A DNA stretch of 6,870 nt from Candidatus Cloacimonadota bacterium (GTDB taxonomy: Bacteria > Cloacimonadota > Cloacimonadia > Cloacimonadales > Cloacimonadaceae): NCBI GenBank assembly GCA_023228125.1, contig JALOBT010000073.1, forward strand, positions 1-6,870, read 5' to 3'. The notes beneath the pieces are model-generated. The model made no database searches. It was not told where the DNA came from and saw only the letters and a list, made by a program, of their open reading frames with translations. Shown here piece after piece: positions 1 through 4,671 of this stretch (its first letter is position 1; every line of letters begins with the position of its first letter). The position numbers were made by a program, and so were the translations under genes.

Positions 1-352
1 CTAAGCTAATCTCATCCCCGATCAAGATAAAGGTTACGGTATCCTCTGCATCAATATCGACTCCAGTAATTGCACATGGTGGAAAACCACCGGGGTTCAG
101 CCATTGCCTCCAGAGCAGATTGCCATCGGGGTCAAGCTTGGTGATAGTTGAATAAAAAAACCACCACTCTTCCTCAGTATCATCAACGTTCGACAATACT
201 ACTACACTGTTATCGGAGCATACAAAAATAGATCTGGAATCTATAATTTCAACTGGTAGGCTCTCGTTATATACGTATCCGCTCTGAGCAAATGCCATGC
301 TACTGAGCATAGCCATAATCGAAATGAGCAGAATAAGCAGTGATTGTTTCAT
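1..352 (-). CDS. Secreted beta-propeller-like protein, N-terminal part (runs off the window)
   Basis: Reading the minus strand from ATG at 352-350 gives 117 codons without a stop to the window edge. The start MKQSLLILLISIMAML..MAFAQ is a clear signal peptide, with cleavage probably after AFAQ at about residue 23. The mature part begins SGYVYNESLPVE and then contains ITKLDPDGNLLWRQW, the strand-turn pattern of secreted propeller-like repeats (KxDxxGNxxW). An acidic stretch, GVDIDAEDTVTF, follows. I infer an exported, surface or extracellular protein; its enzymatic role, if any, is not visible. A strong GGAGG lies 4 bases before the ATG and overlaps the stop region of the upstream gene, which ends 8 bases away. 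The two are therefore probably translated from one message. The C-terminus, where a sorting domain would be expected, is outside the window. Confidence 0.85.
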   Translation of the reverse strand, partial: MKQSLLILLISIMAMLSSMAFAQSGYVYNESLPVEIIDSRSIFVCSDNSVVVLSNVDDTEEEWWFFYSTITKLDPDGNLLWRQWLNPGGFPPCAITGVDIDAEDTVTFILIGDEISL

Positions 353-360
353 TTTTCCTC

Positions 361-819
361 CTAATAGGTTTTGCATATTTTAGTTATTTGGCTTGTGCCA
401 TATTGGTAGCGGAGCAGATATATCCCTTTGGGACAGGGTTTTCCCCCGCTGTCTTTACCGTCCCATACAGTTTCACCTTTCGTCAGTTTTAGAGAGCGGA
501 TTAACTGACCCTTGATATTGAAGATACTTAGTTTGTTTTCAGCGGATATTGACTGATCGTCCTGGCTGATCTTGATGGTGACTTCATCTTTCATCGGGTT
601 TGGATATGCCGATATAGTGTTTACCGGAGGAGTCTGGACCTCATCCTCTATTGGCAATTGCCCATTGGGCAAGAGCTTGGTTATTATCTGTGATCCATAG
701 GATCTGGAGGCTGCATGATCAAACAGTTGTTCACTAAATACGTATCCGCTTTGGGGATAGGCAAATCCGCATATTAGTACGATAACCATAGTGAAAATCA
801 ATCTCTTGAGATTAAACAT
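361..819 (-). CDS. Small exported protein: signal peptide plus C-terminal sorting (FlgD-like) domain
   Basis: This is a 152-residue protein. Residues 1-23 (MFNLKRLIFTMVIVLICGFAYPQ) form a signal peptide. Residues 24-52 (SGYVFSEQ ... ITKLLPNGQL) resemble the start of the downstream protein (SGYVYNES ... ITKLDPDGNL). A linker leads to YPNP at 72-75 and then to a full Por/T9SS type A or FlgD-Ig-like module: LSIFNIKGQLIRSL (97-110), VWDGKD (118-123), KGIYLLRY (131-138) and the tail ITKICKTY. Such modules sit at the C-terminus of much larger cargo proteins and direct export to the surface. Here almost nothing lies between signal and module, so it looks like an internally deleted cargo gene that stayed in frame. 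AAGGAG lies 8 bases before the ATG at 819-817. The next gene starts 8 bases after the TAG. Function of the mini-protein is unknown. Confidence 0.85.
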   Translation of the reverse strand: MFNLKRLIFTMVIVLICGFAYPQSGYVFSEQLFDHAASRSYGSQIITKLLPNGQLPIEDEVQTPPVNTISAYPNPMKDEVTIKISQDDQSISAENKLSIFNIKGQLIRSLKLTKGETVWDGKDSGGKPCPKGIYLLRYQYGTSQITKICKTY

Positions 820-866
820 TTTAGTTTCTCCTTACTCTTAGAGCTACTCATGTTTTTTCTGGACAT

Positions 867-886
867 TGCGGCAAGTCTTAGCCGCA
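867..886 (-). other. Short GC-rich hairpin in the leader of the left-end genes
   Basis: TGCGGC and GCCGCA form a 6-bp stem around an 8-base loop, about 50 bases upstream of the start at 819. There is no U-run after it, so it is not a typical terminator. It could stabilise the leader or be chance. Confidence 0.3.
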
Positions 887-935
887 CACTATATATGTTT
901 AAAGCTGATCTTGAATAACATTATCAAGCACATAC

Positions 936-965
936 ATACTATTCTCAGTCTTGATATCCTGTCAA
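936..965 (-). promoter_or_regulatory. Sigma-70-like promoter for the left-end gene pair
   Basis: On the minus strand a perfect TTGACA (965-960) is followed after 18 bases by TAGTAT (941-936), which matches four of six positions of TATAAT. Transcription would start near 929, leaving a leader of about 110 bases before the ATG at 819. The MITE-like element begins a few bases upstream of the -35 box. Prediction from sequence only. Confidence 0.45.
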
Positions 966-1008
966 GAACTGTTTGTTAGTAGGCATCCCCCCCAAAATAT
1001 TAACGGTC

Positions 1009-1156
1009 ACACGGATGGGACGGATTAAACGGATTGACACGGATTATCTCAGACAAGTCTGAGATAATCCACCTGTTGCTTTGACAATTCAGTTTTTCGA
1101 GCTTATATTCTTTGTTTTTGATCCGTGTTGATCCGTTTAATCCGCTAAATCCGTGT
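1009..1156. repeat. Nested inverted repeat of periodic CGGAT units
   Basis: The left arm 1009-1044 carries CGGAT at 1012, 1021, 1030 and 1040 (spacing 9, 9, 10). The right arm 1121-1156 carries ATCCG at 1121, 1131, 1140 and 1149 (spacing 10, 9, 9), so the arms mirror each other. The arms match at 30 of 36 positions, with the central CGGATTAAACGGAT perfectly kept. It lies inside the MITE-like element. Confidence 0.8.
1041..1070. repeat. Perfect 14-bp-stem hairpin in the MITE-like element
   Basis: GGATTATCTCAGAC (1041-1054) and its exact reverse complement GTCTGAGATAATCC (1057-1070) are separated by only AA. The hairpin starts within the last CGGAT unit of the left arm. No U-run follows on either strand, so it is probably part of the element's structure and not a terminator. 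Confidence 0.85.
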
Positions 1157-1383
1157 AACTATTCAATAAACTACAGCACCCAGTACTGCCCATATAAAAA
1201 TGGGGGGATGCCTGCTGTTTGTTAGTTATGACATTGATTTTTTTGTTCCGATTCGAAACCGTGCAGTTATTGGCATTGTTGTTCTTTTCTACCGCCGCGT
1301 TTCACACGGTTAGACCCGCTTGTTGATTTCTATCCCAGATTGCTTTTGAAAGATGATAGCTATCTACAAAGCCGATAAAGTGC

Positions 1384-1653
1384 TCAATCGAGCCTGTATT
1401 TGGCGATGTGTTTATCTTCTGCGACTGCTTCCACAAGAAGGTGATATTCTTCCGAACGACCAAAATAGGCAGCTACGATAGCAGGGTCACATAGGTATTT
1501 CTTTCTCAATCCCGGCCATTCCTTGTAGTTTGACCATTCCCATTCTCCTGGTGAATGAACCAGTCCTGCATTCACCAGTTTCAGGTGGATATAAGCCCCC
1601 AGACCCAGCAGATAGTTGTCACTTTCCACCGGCTTCTGCCGTATGGAGTTCAA
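1384..1653 (-). pseudogene. C-terminal remnant of a REP-associated (Y1/IS200-like) tyrosine transposase
   Basis: The 89-codon open frame ends with the typical tail of the RAYT / Y1_Tnp transposase family: RQKPVESDNYLLGLGAY then IHLKLVNAGLV (family: YIHLNPVRAGLV), EWEWSNYKEWPG (family: pdyxWSSYxxy.g) and AIVAAYFG..EEYHLLVE. These enzymes are HUH-type single-strand transposases that act on REP-like hairpins. Everything upstream of about codon 4 is missing, including the HUH motif and catalytic tyrosine. At 1642 the sequence turns into the first hairpin unit of the repeat cluster, so the first residues (MNS) are read from repeat DNA. The NPVRAG consensus is also altered to KLVNAG. The fragment cannot be active. 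No good ribosome binding site precedes the nominal start. Confidence 0.75.
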
Positions 1654-1708
1654 AGAGCCTTTGCTGGTTCTAAATATCCACTGGTTTCAGGGCTCTTTGG
1701 ACTTCATA
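1642..1708 (+). repeat. Hairpin repeat unit A (TGGAGTTCA ... TGGACTTCA)
   Basis: TGGAGTTCA (1644-1652) and TGGACTTCA (1698-1706) flank a 45-base insert whose ends pair, AAGAGCC with GGCTCTT. Arms 1642-1659 and 1691-1708 form an 18-bp stem on the plus strand, with two G-U pairs and a loop of about 31 bases. On the opposite strand those two pairs become A/C mismatches. Unit E at 4310-4373 is a close copy, including loop sequence such as TATCCACTGG. Confidence 0.85.
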
Positions 1709-1747
1709 TGGGACTGCAGTGCCGTTTGATTCCAAGCCAATGGTACT

Positions 1748-1821
1748 GCTGTTTGAAGTCCAAGCCGGATGTATAATTAACCGTAAATGCATAGCTTATC
1801 AAGCCGGCTTGAACTCCAAAA
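1748..1821 (-). repeat. Hairpin repeat unit B, inverted orientation
   Basis: TGAAGTCCA (1754-1762) and TGAACTCCA (1810-1818) flank a 47-base insert starting AGCCGG and ending CCGGCT. Read on the minus strand this is the same design as unit A. Its insert matches that of unit F at 44 of 47 positions, with only three substitutions. A degenerate half-site, GCCGTTTGATTCCAAGCC, lies 27 bases before it at 1721-1738. Confidence 0.85.
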
Positions 1822-1832
1822 AGCCGTTAGTA

Positions 1833-1895
1833 TGGAGTTCAATGCGCATAGATATCTTATACATATACGAGGATTTACGCGCGCATTGGACTTCA
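1833..1895 (+). repeat. Hairpin repeat unit C
   Basis: TGGAGTTCA (1833-1841) and TGGACTTCA (1887-1895) flank a 45-base insert that begins ATGCGC and ends GCGCAT. The 9-mers are identical to those of unit A, but the inner stem is wholly different and still pairs. The loop shares no obvious sequence with A or B. Confidence 0.8.
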
Positions 1896-1950
1896 AACAG
1901 TGCTTTGCGGAACCAGGCTGGCATTCCACTCTGATAGATAGCAGCTTCGC

Positions 1951-1970
1951 TCTGCTGCTTGAAGTCCAAA
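1951..1970 (-). repeat. Orphan half-site of the hairpin repeat (D)
   Basis: TGAAGTCCA (1960-1968) has no TGAACTCCA partner on its right. It does pair with the right arm of unit C: TTGGACTTCAA there against TTGAAGTCCAA here, 11 bp. It may be the remaining half of a broken unit and marks the right edge of the first cluster. Confidence 0.5.
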
Positions 1971-2143
1971 ACCCTGTAAAACTTGTTTTTAACATGGAAA
2001 TAGCAAGAATATCTTGCGATGGGAATGGGCCCGGTAAATGACAGTAACCGTCTGCTAAAGTCTTTCAAGGCAGCCAGTCTGCTTTTGTGGTAGCTGAACC
2101 TGGCAACGTAAATAGAGCAGGTTGAGTCTTCAATGGTTATCAA
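1971..2143. other. Gene-poor stretch between hairpin cluster 1 and the pseudogene junction
   Basis: No convincing gene. On the minus strand an open frame passes through and contains ARYSCYFHVKNKFYRV (around 1975-2025). This vaguely resembles the N-terminal 'YHVxNRGN' strand of Y1 transposases, but the resemblance is too short to call. A small palindrome, GCAAGA-ATA-TCTTGC, lies near 2002-2016. Confidence 0.4.
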
Positions 2144-2217
2144 TCAGTTGATGACATATTGCCCAAACACTATGCTCATGTTGTAAGCAAAAAGCAAATA
2201 GTTAATAGGCGTTTCAT
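2144..2217 (-). pseudogene. Decayed signal-peptide start, second copy of the gene start at 352
   Basis: From ATG at 2217-2215 the minus strand reads MKRLLTICFLLTT and then stops. One frame over it continues MSIVFGQYVIN and stops at 2144. Joined across the shift this resembles the N-terminus of the gene at 1-352 (MKQSLLILLISIM ... AFAQSGYVYN). The preceding ribosome binding site is GCAGG where the intact copy has GGAGG. Distance from the upstream stop is the same as in the intact pair (8 bases). I read it as the dead start of a second secreted-protein gene. Confidence 0.6.
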
Positions 2218-2225
2218 TTTTCCTG

Positions 2226-2397
2226 CTAATAGGATTTGCATATTTTTGTTGTAAGCGTTGCGATTAGAATAACGGAGCAGGTAAATACCCAGGCGAAATT
2301 GTTTATACCGATTATCTTTACCATCCCCCTGGGTTCACCTTTGCTTAAGTGAAGAAAGCGCACTAAGAATCGTCTTCCCATAAAATCTTGCGGGAAC
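2226..2397 (-). pseudogene. Frameshifted sorting-domain (FlgD-like) C-terminus, second copy of 361-540
   Basis: Three pieces in two frames rebuild the C-terminus of the 152-residue protein. They are FMGRRFLVRFLHLSKGE (cf. FNIKGQLIRSLKLTKGE), then DGKDNRYKQFRLGIYLLRY (cf. DGKDSGGKPCPKGIYLLRY), then TTKICKSY (cf. ITKICKTY). Relative to the intact copy there is a 1-base loss before GATGGT and a 2-base loss after the YLLRY codons, so the final frame is restored by a net loss of 3. DNA identity is highest at the end: 34 of 36 positions between 2211-2246 and 346-381, crossing the stop codon into the next gene's start. The fragment abuts the stop of the DUF4932-like gene directly, with no signal peptide or YPNP of its own. 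It may be a detached domain of that gene or a relic of a replaced gene. Confidence 0.75.
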
Positions 2398-4062
2398 TTA
2401 GAATTTCCAGACAGCGTTTTTACCGGTAAAATTCCCTTGCCCCAGAACAGTCTGGTTCGTGTCCGAAACATACCAATCCTGTGGTCCGTGGAAAAAGGCA
2501 TTACTGTCTTTCATGCTCGCTGTGGTTTGGCCAGTATAAACAGCCATGCCAAGTTCCGGATTCTGGGGATGAGGCACACAAGCCGCAATTCTAAGACCGG
2601 TACCAGCATATTCTTTGTCTGCAATCACTCTGTCTGGGAGGATCTTGAACGGCAGTAAATCCAGGTACTTCTCCAACCAGATATTGCTGCCCCAGGCACC
2701 GTAAACATATATGTTCTTGTCTTTCAAGTCCAGCTTCAAAGCCTGGGTGTCCGTATATGCCTCTACTTTCAGGCGTTGGATAAGGAAATCAATGGTAGGC
2801 ATAATGTTTTCCTCTACACCCTCCACACGCTGAGGATCAGGATATATTGCCACGATCTGGCCCATAGCAACGCTATTCAGTGGACCCTTGAAGCCCAGCC
2901 GATCACTGATAGCTGCCTTAGGATCATCGGCAAGCTGTACAAAGTTCTCTACCAGCCGGGGGAAATATTCGTCATAAGGGATGCCGGTTTCACGCCGGGC
3001 CTGTTCATATTCCAGCAATCCTGCATAGACATTATCTATGTATATGAAACCCTGGTTAATTCGAGCCTCAATGGCAGTGCTATGATCTTGCGCAGGAAAG
3101 TAAAGCTGCTGAAGCCGAATTTCTGAGGCCTGGACAAAGTGCTCTGCGACAGTGATCCACCAGGAACCATAGGCTTGGGCTTCCATCTTTTTACTGATTG
3201 GCTCATACAGAGCTTCGGCACGGGCGAACTGCTCATAATGGGCATCTACCAGGGAATTGACATAAGAGTGGGATATTTCATGAAAGAATATCCGTGCCAG
3301 ATAGTATTGAGTATCTATCGACAGTTCATGCCCATCCAAAGCCAGAACGCAGTAAACAGAGGTATTGCCTTTCATATCGACCAGCGCGGGGCCGTAGCAG
3401 TTTTGTATCAAAAGTGGCGATAGTGCCAGCGTATAGTTGTAATGACTGTAACCGTACCAGTTCACCATATGTGCTATCATATCTGGTTTCTGCGCCAGCA
3501 GGGAATCCACAGCGTTGATCTTTCCCCACAAGAAATCTCTCTGGGAAGCGAAGAAGCCTGCAAAATCGCTCTTTACCGTGAAATCTTTCACATCCTCGTA
3601 GAAGTCCTCTATTGAGCCTCTTTTATCAACAAATGTCATGCGTTCCAAGTTCATGGAAACCATGTAGCTTTCCCAAGTCCGCACCTGAATGCCCAGAGGC
3701 ACACCATCGAAGCGCAAAAAACAGCTCACAGGCAAGTCGTAACTGTAGCCCTTTGCCTCCAGAGCCAGATATTTGGCCAGGACAGGATGTTTCCGAACCC
3801 CCGCAAACCATTTATCTACAGCGGCAGCGTAACCTTCGCTATCCGCTTGCACCATATCGCTTCCGGCCAGATACTGGATCACCGCCAGCAGCTCCAGACG
3901 CGGATCCACCGTGATGTTCAGCTTGCCGCAGGTCTGGGAAAGCGGCTTAATCTTTTCATATTCCGCGGATTTTGCCATAGACGCCGTAAGCATCAATGGA
4001 AACAGGCACATAATGCACACAAGAATTTCACTGAAGACAGCAGGCAGCTTTTCATATAACAT
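2398..4062 (-). CDS. Exported zinc metallopeptidase-like protein, DUF4932 type
   Basis: A 554-residue protein. Residues 1 to about 33 are a signal peptide with a hydrophobic core at 13-27. The next part, VDPRLELLAVIQYLAG (52-67), is typical of the DUF4932 family as I remember it. HEISH at 261-265 is an HExxH zinc-peptidase motif preceded by hydrophobic residues. E307 in WWITVAEHFVQA could be the third ligand, as in gluzincins. The C-terminal 140 residues contain IYVYGAWGSNIWLEKYLDLLP (451-471) and VPHPQNPELGMAVYTGQ (496-512), and look like a separate alpha/beta domain. I infer periplasmic or surface proteolysis; the substrate is unknown. AAAGGAG lies 7 bases before the ATG, supporting this start. 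The gene sits alone between two hairpin clusters and reads intact. The family name is from memory; the metal motif is seen directly. Confidence 0.8.
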   Translation of the reverse strand: MLYEKLPAVFSEILVCIMCLFPLMLTASMAKSAEYEKIKPLSQTCGKLNITVDPRLELLAVIQYLAGSDMVQADSEGYAAAVDKWFAGVRKHPVLAKYLALEAKGYSYDLPVSCFLRFDGVPLGIQVRTWESYMVSMNLERMTFVDKRGSIEDFYEDVKDFTVKSDFAGFFASQRDFLWGKINAVDSLLAQKPDMIAHMVNWYGYSHYNYTLALSPLLIQNCYGPALVDMKGNTSVYCVLALDGHELSIDTQYYLARIFFHEISHSYVNSLVDAHYEQFARAEALYEPISKKMEAQAYGSWWITVAEHFVQASEIRLQQLYFPAQDHSTAIEARINQGFIYIDNVYAGLLEYEQARRETGIPYDEYFPRLVENFVQLADDPKAAISDRLGFKGPLNSVAMGQIVAIYPDPQRVEGVEENIMPTIDFLIQRLKVEAYTDTQALKLDLKDKNIYVYGAWGSNIWLEKYLDLLPFKILPDRVIADKEYAGTGLRIAACVPHPQNPELGMAVYTGQTTASMKDSNAFFHGPQDWYVSDTNQTVLGQGNFTGKNAVWKF

Positions 4063-4085
4063 GGTAAATCTCCTTTGCTGAAACC

Positions 4086-4114
4086 AATCTAAATATATCT
4101 TGTCTGATTGTCAA
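4086..4114 (-). promoter_or_regulatory. Sigma-70-like promoter of the metallopeptidase gene
   Basis: TTGACA (4114-4109) and TAGATT (4091-4086) are separated by exactly 17 bases on the minus strand. Transcription would start near 4079, giving a leader of about 17 bases that includes the AAAGGAG site (4076-4070). The perfect -35 and ideal spacing suggest the gene has its own promoter, independent of the repeats upstream. Confidence 0.55.
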
Positions 4115-4294
4115 TAAAAAACGAACTTGGAAAGGGCTTATATGACAGCATTCTATGCTTACGCTTCTTGCAATCTATTCAAGATCTAGCGATTCCAAAG
4201 CCAAAGCCTATAGCCGCAGAATAATAAAAGCTGAAGTTTGACACCGAATATTTCTCACTTGAGCAAGCCTTTATCTGGCAAAAGGGTAGCTAAT
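4115..4294. other. Intergenic sequence without recognisable feature
   Basis: About 180 bases between the metallopeptidase promoter and hairpin cluster 2. Both strands are broken by stops and I see no RNA gene, repeat or regulatory site. Confidence 0.5.
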
Positions 4295-4373
4295 AACTCC
4301 AAAAGCGGATGGAGTTCATAGAGCCTGTCCTGGTTTCAAATTATCCACTGGCTTCGGGGCTCTTTGGACTTCA
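4295..4373 (+). repeat. Hairpin repeat unit E with a preceding half-site
   Basis: TGGAGTTCA (4310-4318) and TGGACTTCA (4365-4373) flank a 46-base insert closely related to unit A, with AGAGCC pairing GGCTCT. One internal T-T mismatch sits between the two stem parts. Just before it, AACTCCAAAAGCGG (4295-4308) is a partial half-site like the end of unit F, so the cluster probably once extended further left. Confidence 0.8.
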
Positions 4374-4395
4374 TATGGAACAAGCTAATGGCCCT

Positions 4396-4473
4396 GCTGT
4401 TTGAAGTCCAAACCACTGGTCTTGCTGTTTGAAGTCCAAACCACTGGTTCTGCTGTTTGCTGTTTGAAGTCCA
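4396..4473 (+). repeat. 28-bp tandem repeat carrying the TGAAGTCCA half-site
   Basis: GCTGTTTGAAGTCCAAACC plus ACTGGT and three variable bases is repeated at 4396-4423 and 4424-4451, identical over the first 25 bases. A third copy starts at 4452, with an extra 7-bp duplication of GCTGTTT, and runs into unit F. Cluster 1 has a single degenerate version at 1721-1747. These look like slippage copies of one half-site. Confidence 0.8.
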
Positions 4474-4535
4474 AGCCGGCTGTATAATTAACTGTAAATG
4501 CATAGTTTATCAAGCCGGCTTGAACTCCAAACAGC
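4459..4535 (-). repeat. Hairpin repeat unit F
   Basis: The arms GCTGTTTGAAGTCCAAGCCG(G) (4459-4479) and 4515-4535 (CCGGCT, TGAACTCCA, AACAGC) form a 21-bp stem. On the minus strand it is fully paired with two G-U wobbles; on the plus strand the same positions are mismatched. The loop (around TATAATTAACTGTAAATGC) is nearly the same as in unit B. Confidence 0.85.
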
Positions 4536-4607
4536 GGTTAGTGGCCACCTTGTGGATAAGCCAGCATTGTGGTACTTCGTTCTCATTTCAAGAACTTGAT
4601 CAAGCCA

Positions 4608-4660
4608 TCATCTACCCTTAATCAAGCGTTAATAATTAACGCTTGATTAAGGGTAGATGA
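4608..4660. repeat. 53-bp perfect palindrome
   Basis: Arms 4608-4633 (TCATCTACCCTTAATCAAGC and six more bases) and 4635-4660 are exact reverse complements over 26 bp, around a single central A at 4634. No U-run follows on either side, so it is not a standard terminator. It separates the hairpin cluster from a plus-strand gene remnant. It may be the end of an inserted element, a replication or resolution hairpin, or a cruciform-forming site. Confidence 0.85.
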
Positions 4661-4671
4661 AGATGTGATTA

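Larger units (their letters stand above)
969..1226. mobile_element. MITE-like element (981-1213) flanked by a 12-bp direct duplication
   Basis: The 12-mer CTGTTTGTTAGT occurs at 969-980 and again at 1215-1226. Just inside lie perfect 12-bp inverted ends, AGGCATCCCCCC (981-992) and GGGGGGATGCCT (1202-1213), with one extra G at 1214. The roughly 233-bp interior has no coding potential. It holds a nested inverted repeat (1009-1044 against 1121-1156, 30 of 36 positions paired) and a perfect central hairpin (1041-1070). Terminal inverted repeats plus a target duplication and no transposase are what define a MITE. A 12-bp duplication is within the range known for IS4-type elements, but I cannot assign a family. 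Removing the element and one duplication restores a plausible empty site, GAACTGTTTGTTAGTTATG. Confidence 0.75.

Noticed and set aside
1283..1320. Small imperfect hairpin CCGTGT-GAA-ACGCGG as terminator of the transposase remnant
   Set aside because: The stem is short with a G-U pair and no U-run follows on the relevant strand.
1642..1895. Hairpin units as integron attC sites
   Set aside because: Size and folding are similar, but the attC core sites (RYYYAAC and GTTRRRY at the ends) are absent and no integrase or cassette gene pattern is seen.
1777..2143. Several 70-115-codon open frames on both strands over hairpin cluster 1
   Set aside because: They read through the inverted repeats, overlap each other on both strands and have no ribosome binding site or family motif.
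2776..3914. Plus-strand open frames of 90-116 codons opposite the metallopeptidase
   Set aside because: They are antisense to an intact gene with signal peptide and HExxH motif and have no recognisable features.
4396..4473. 28-bp direct repeats as a CRISPR array
   Set aside because: The repeats are head to tail with no spacers, contain the hairpin half-site, and no cas genes are in the window.
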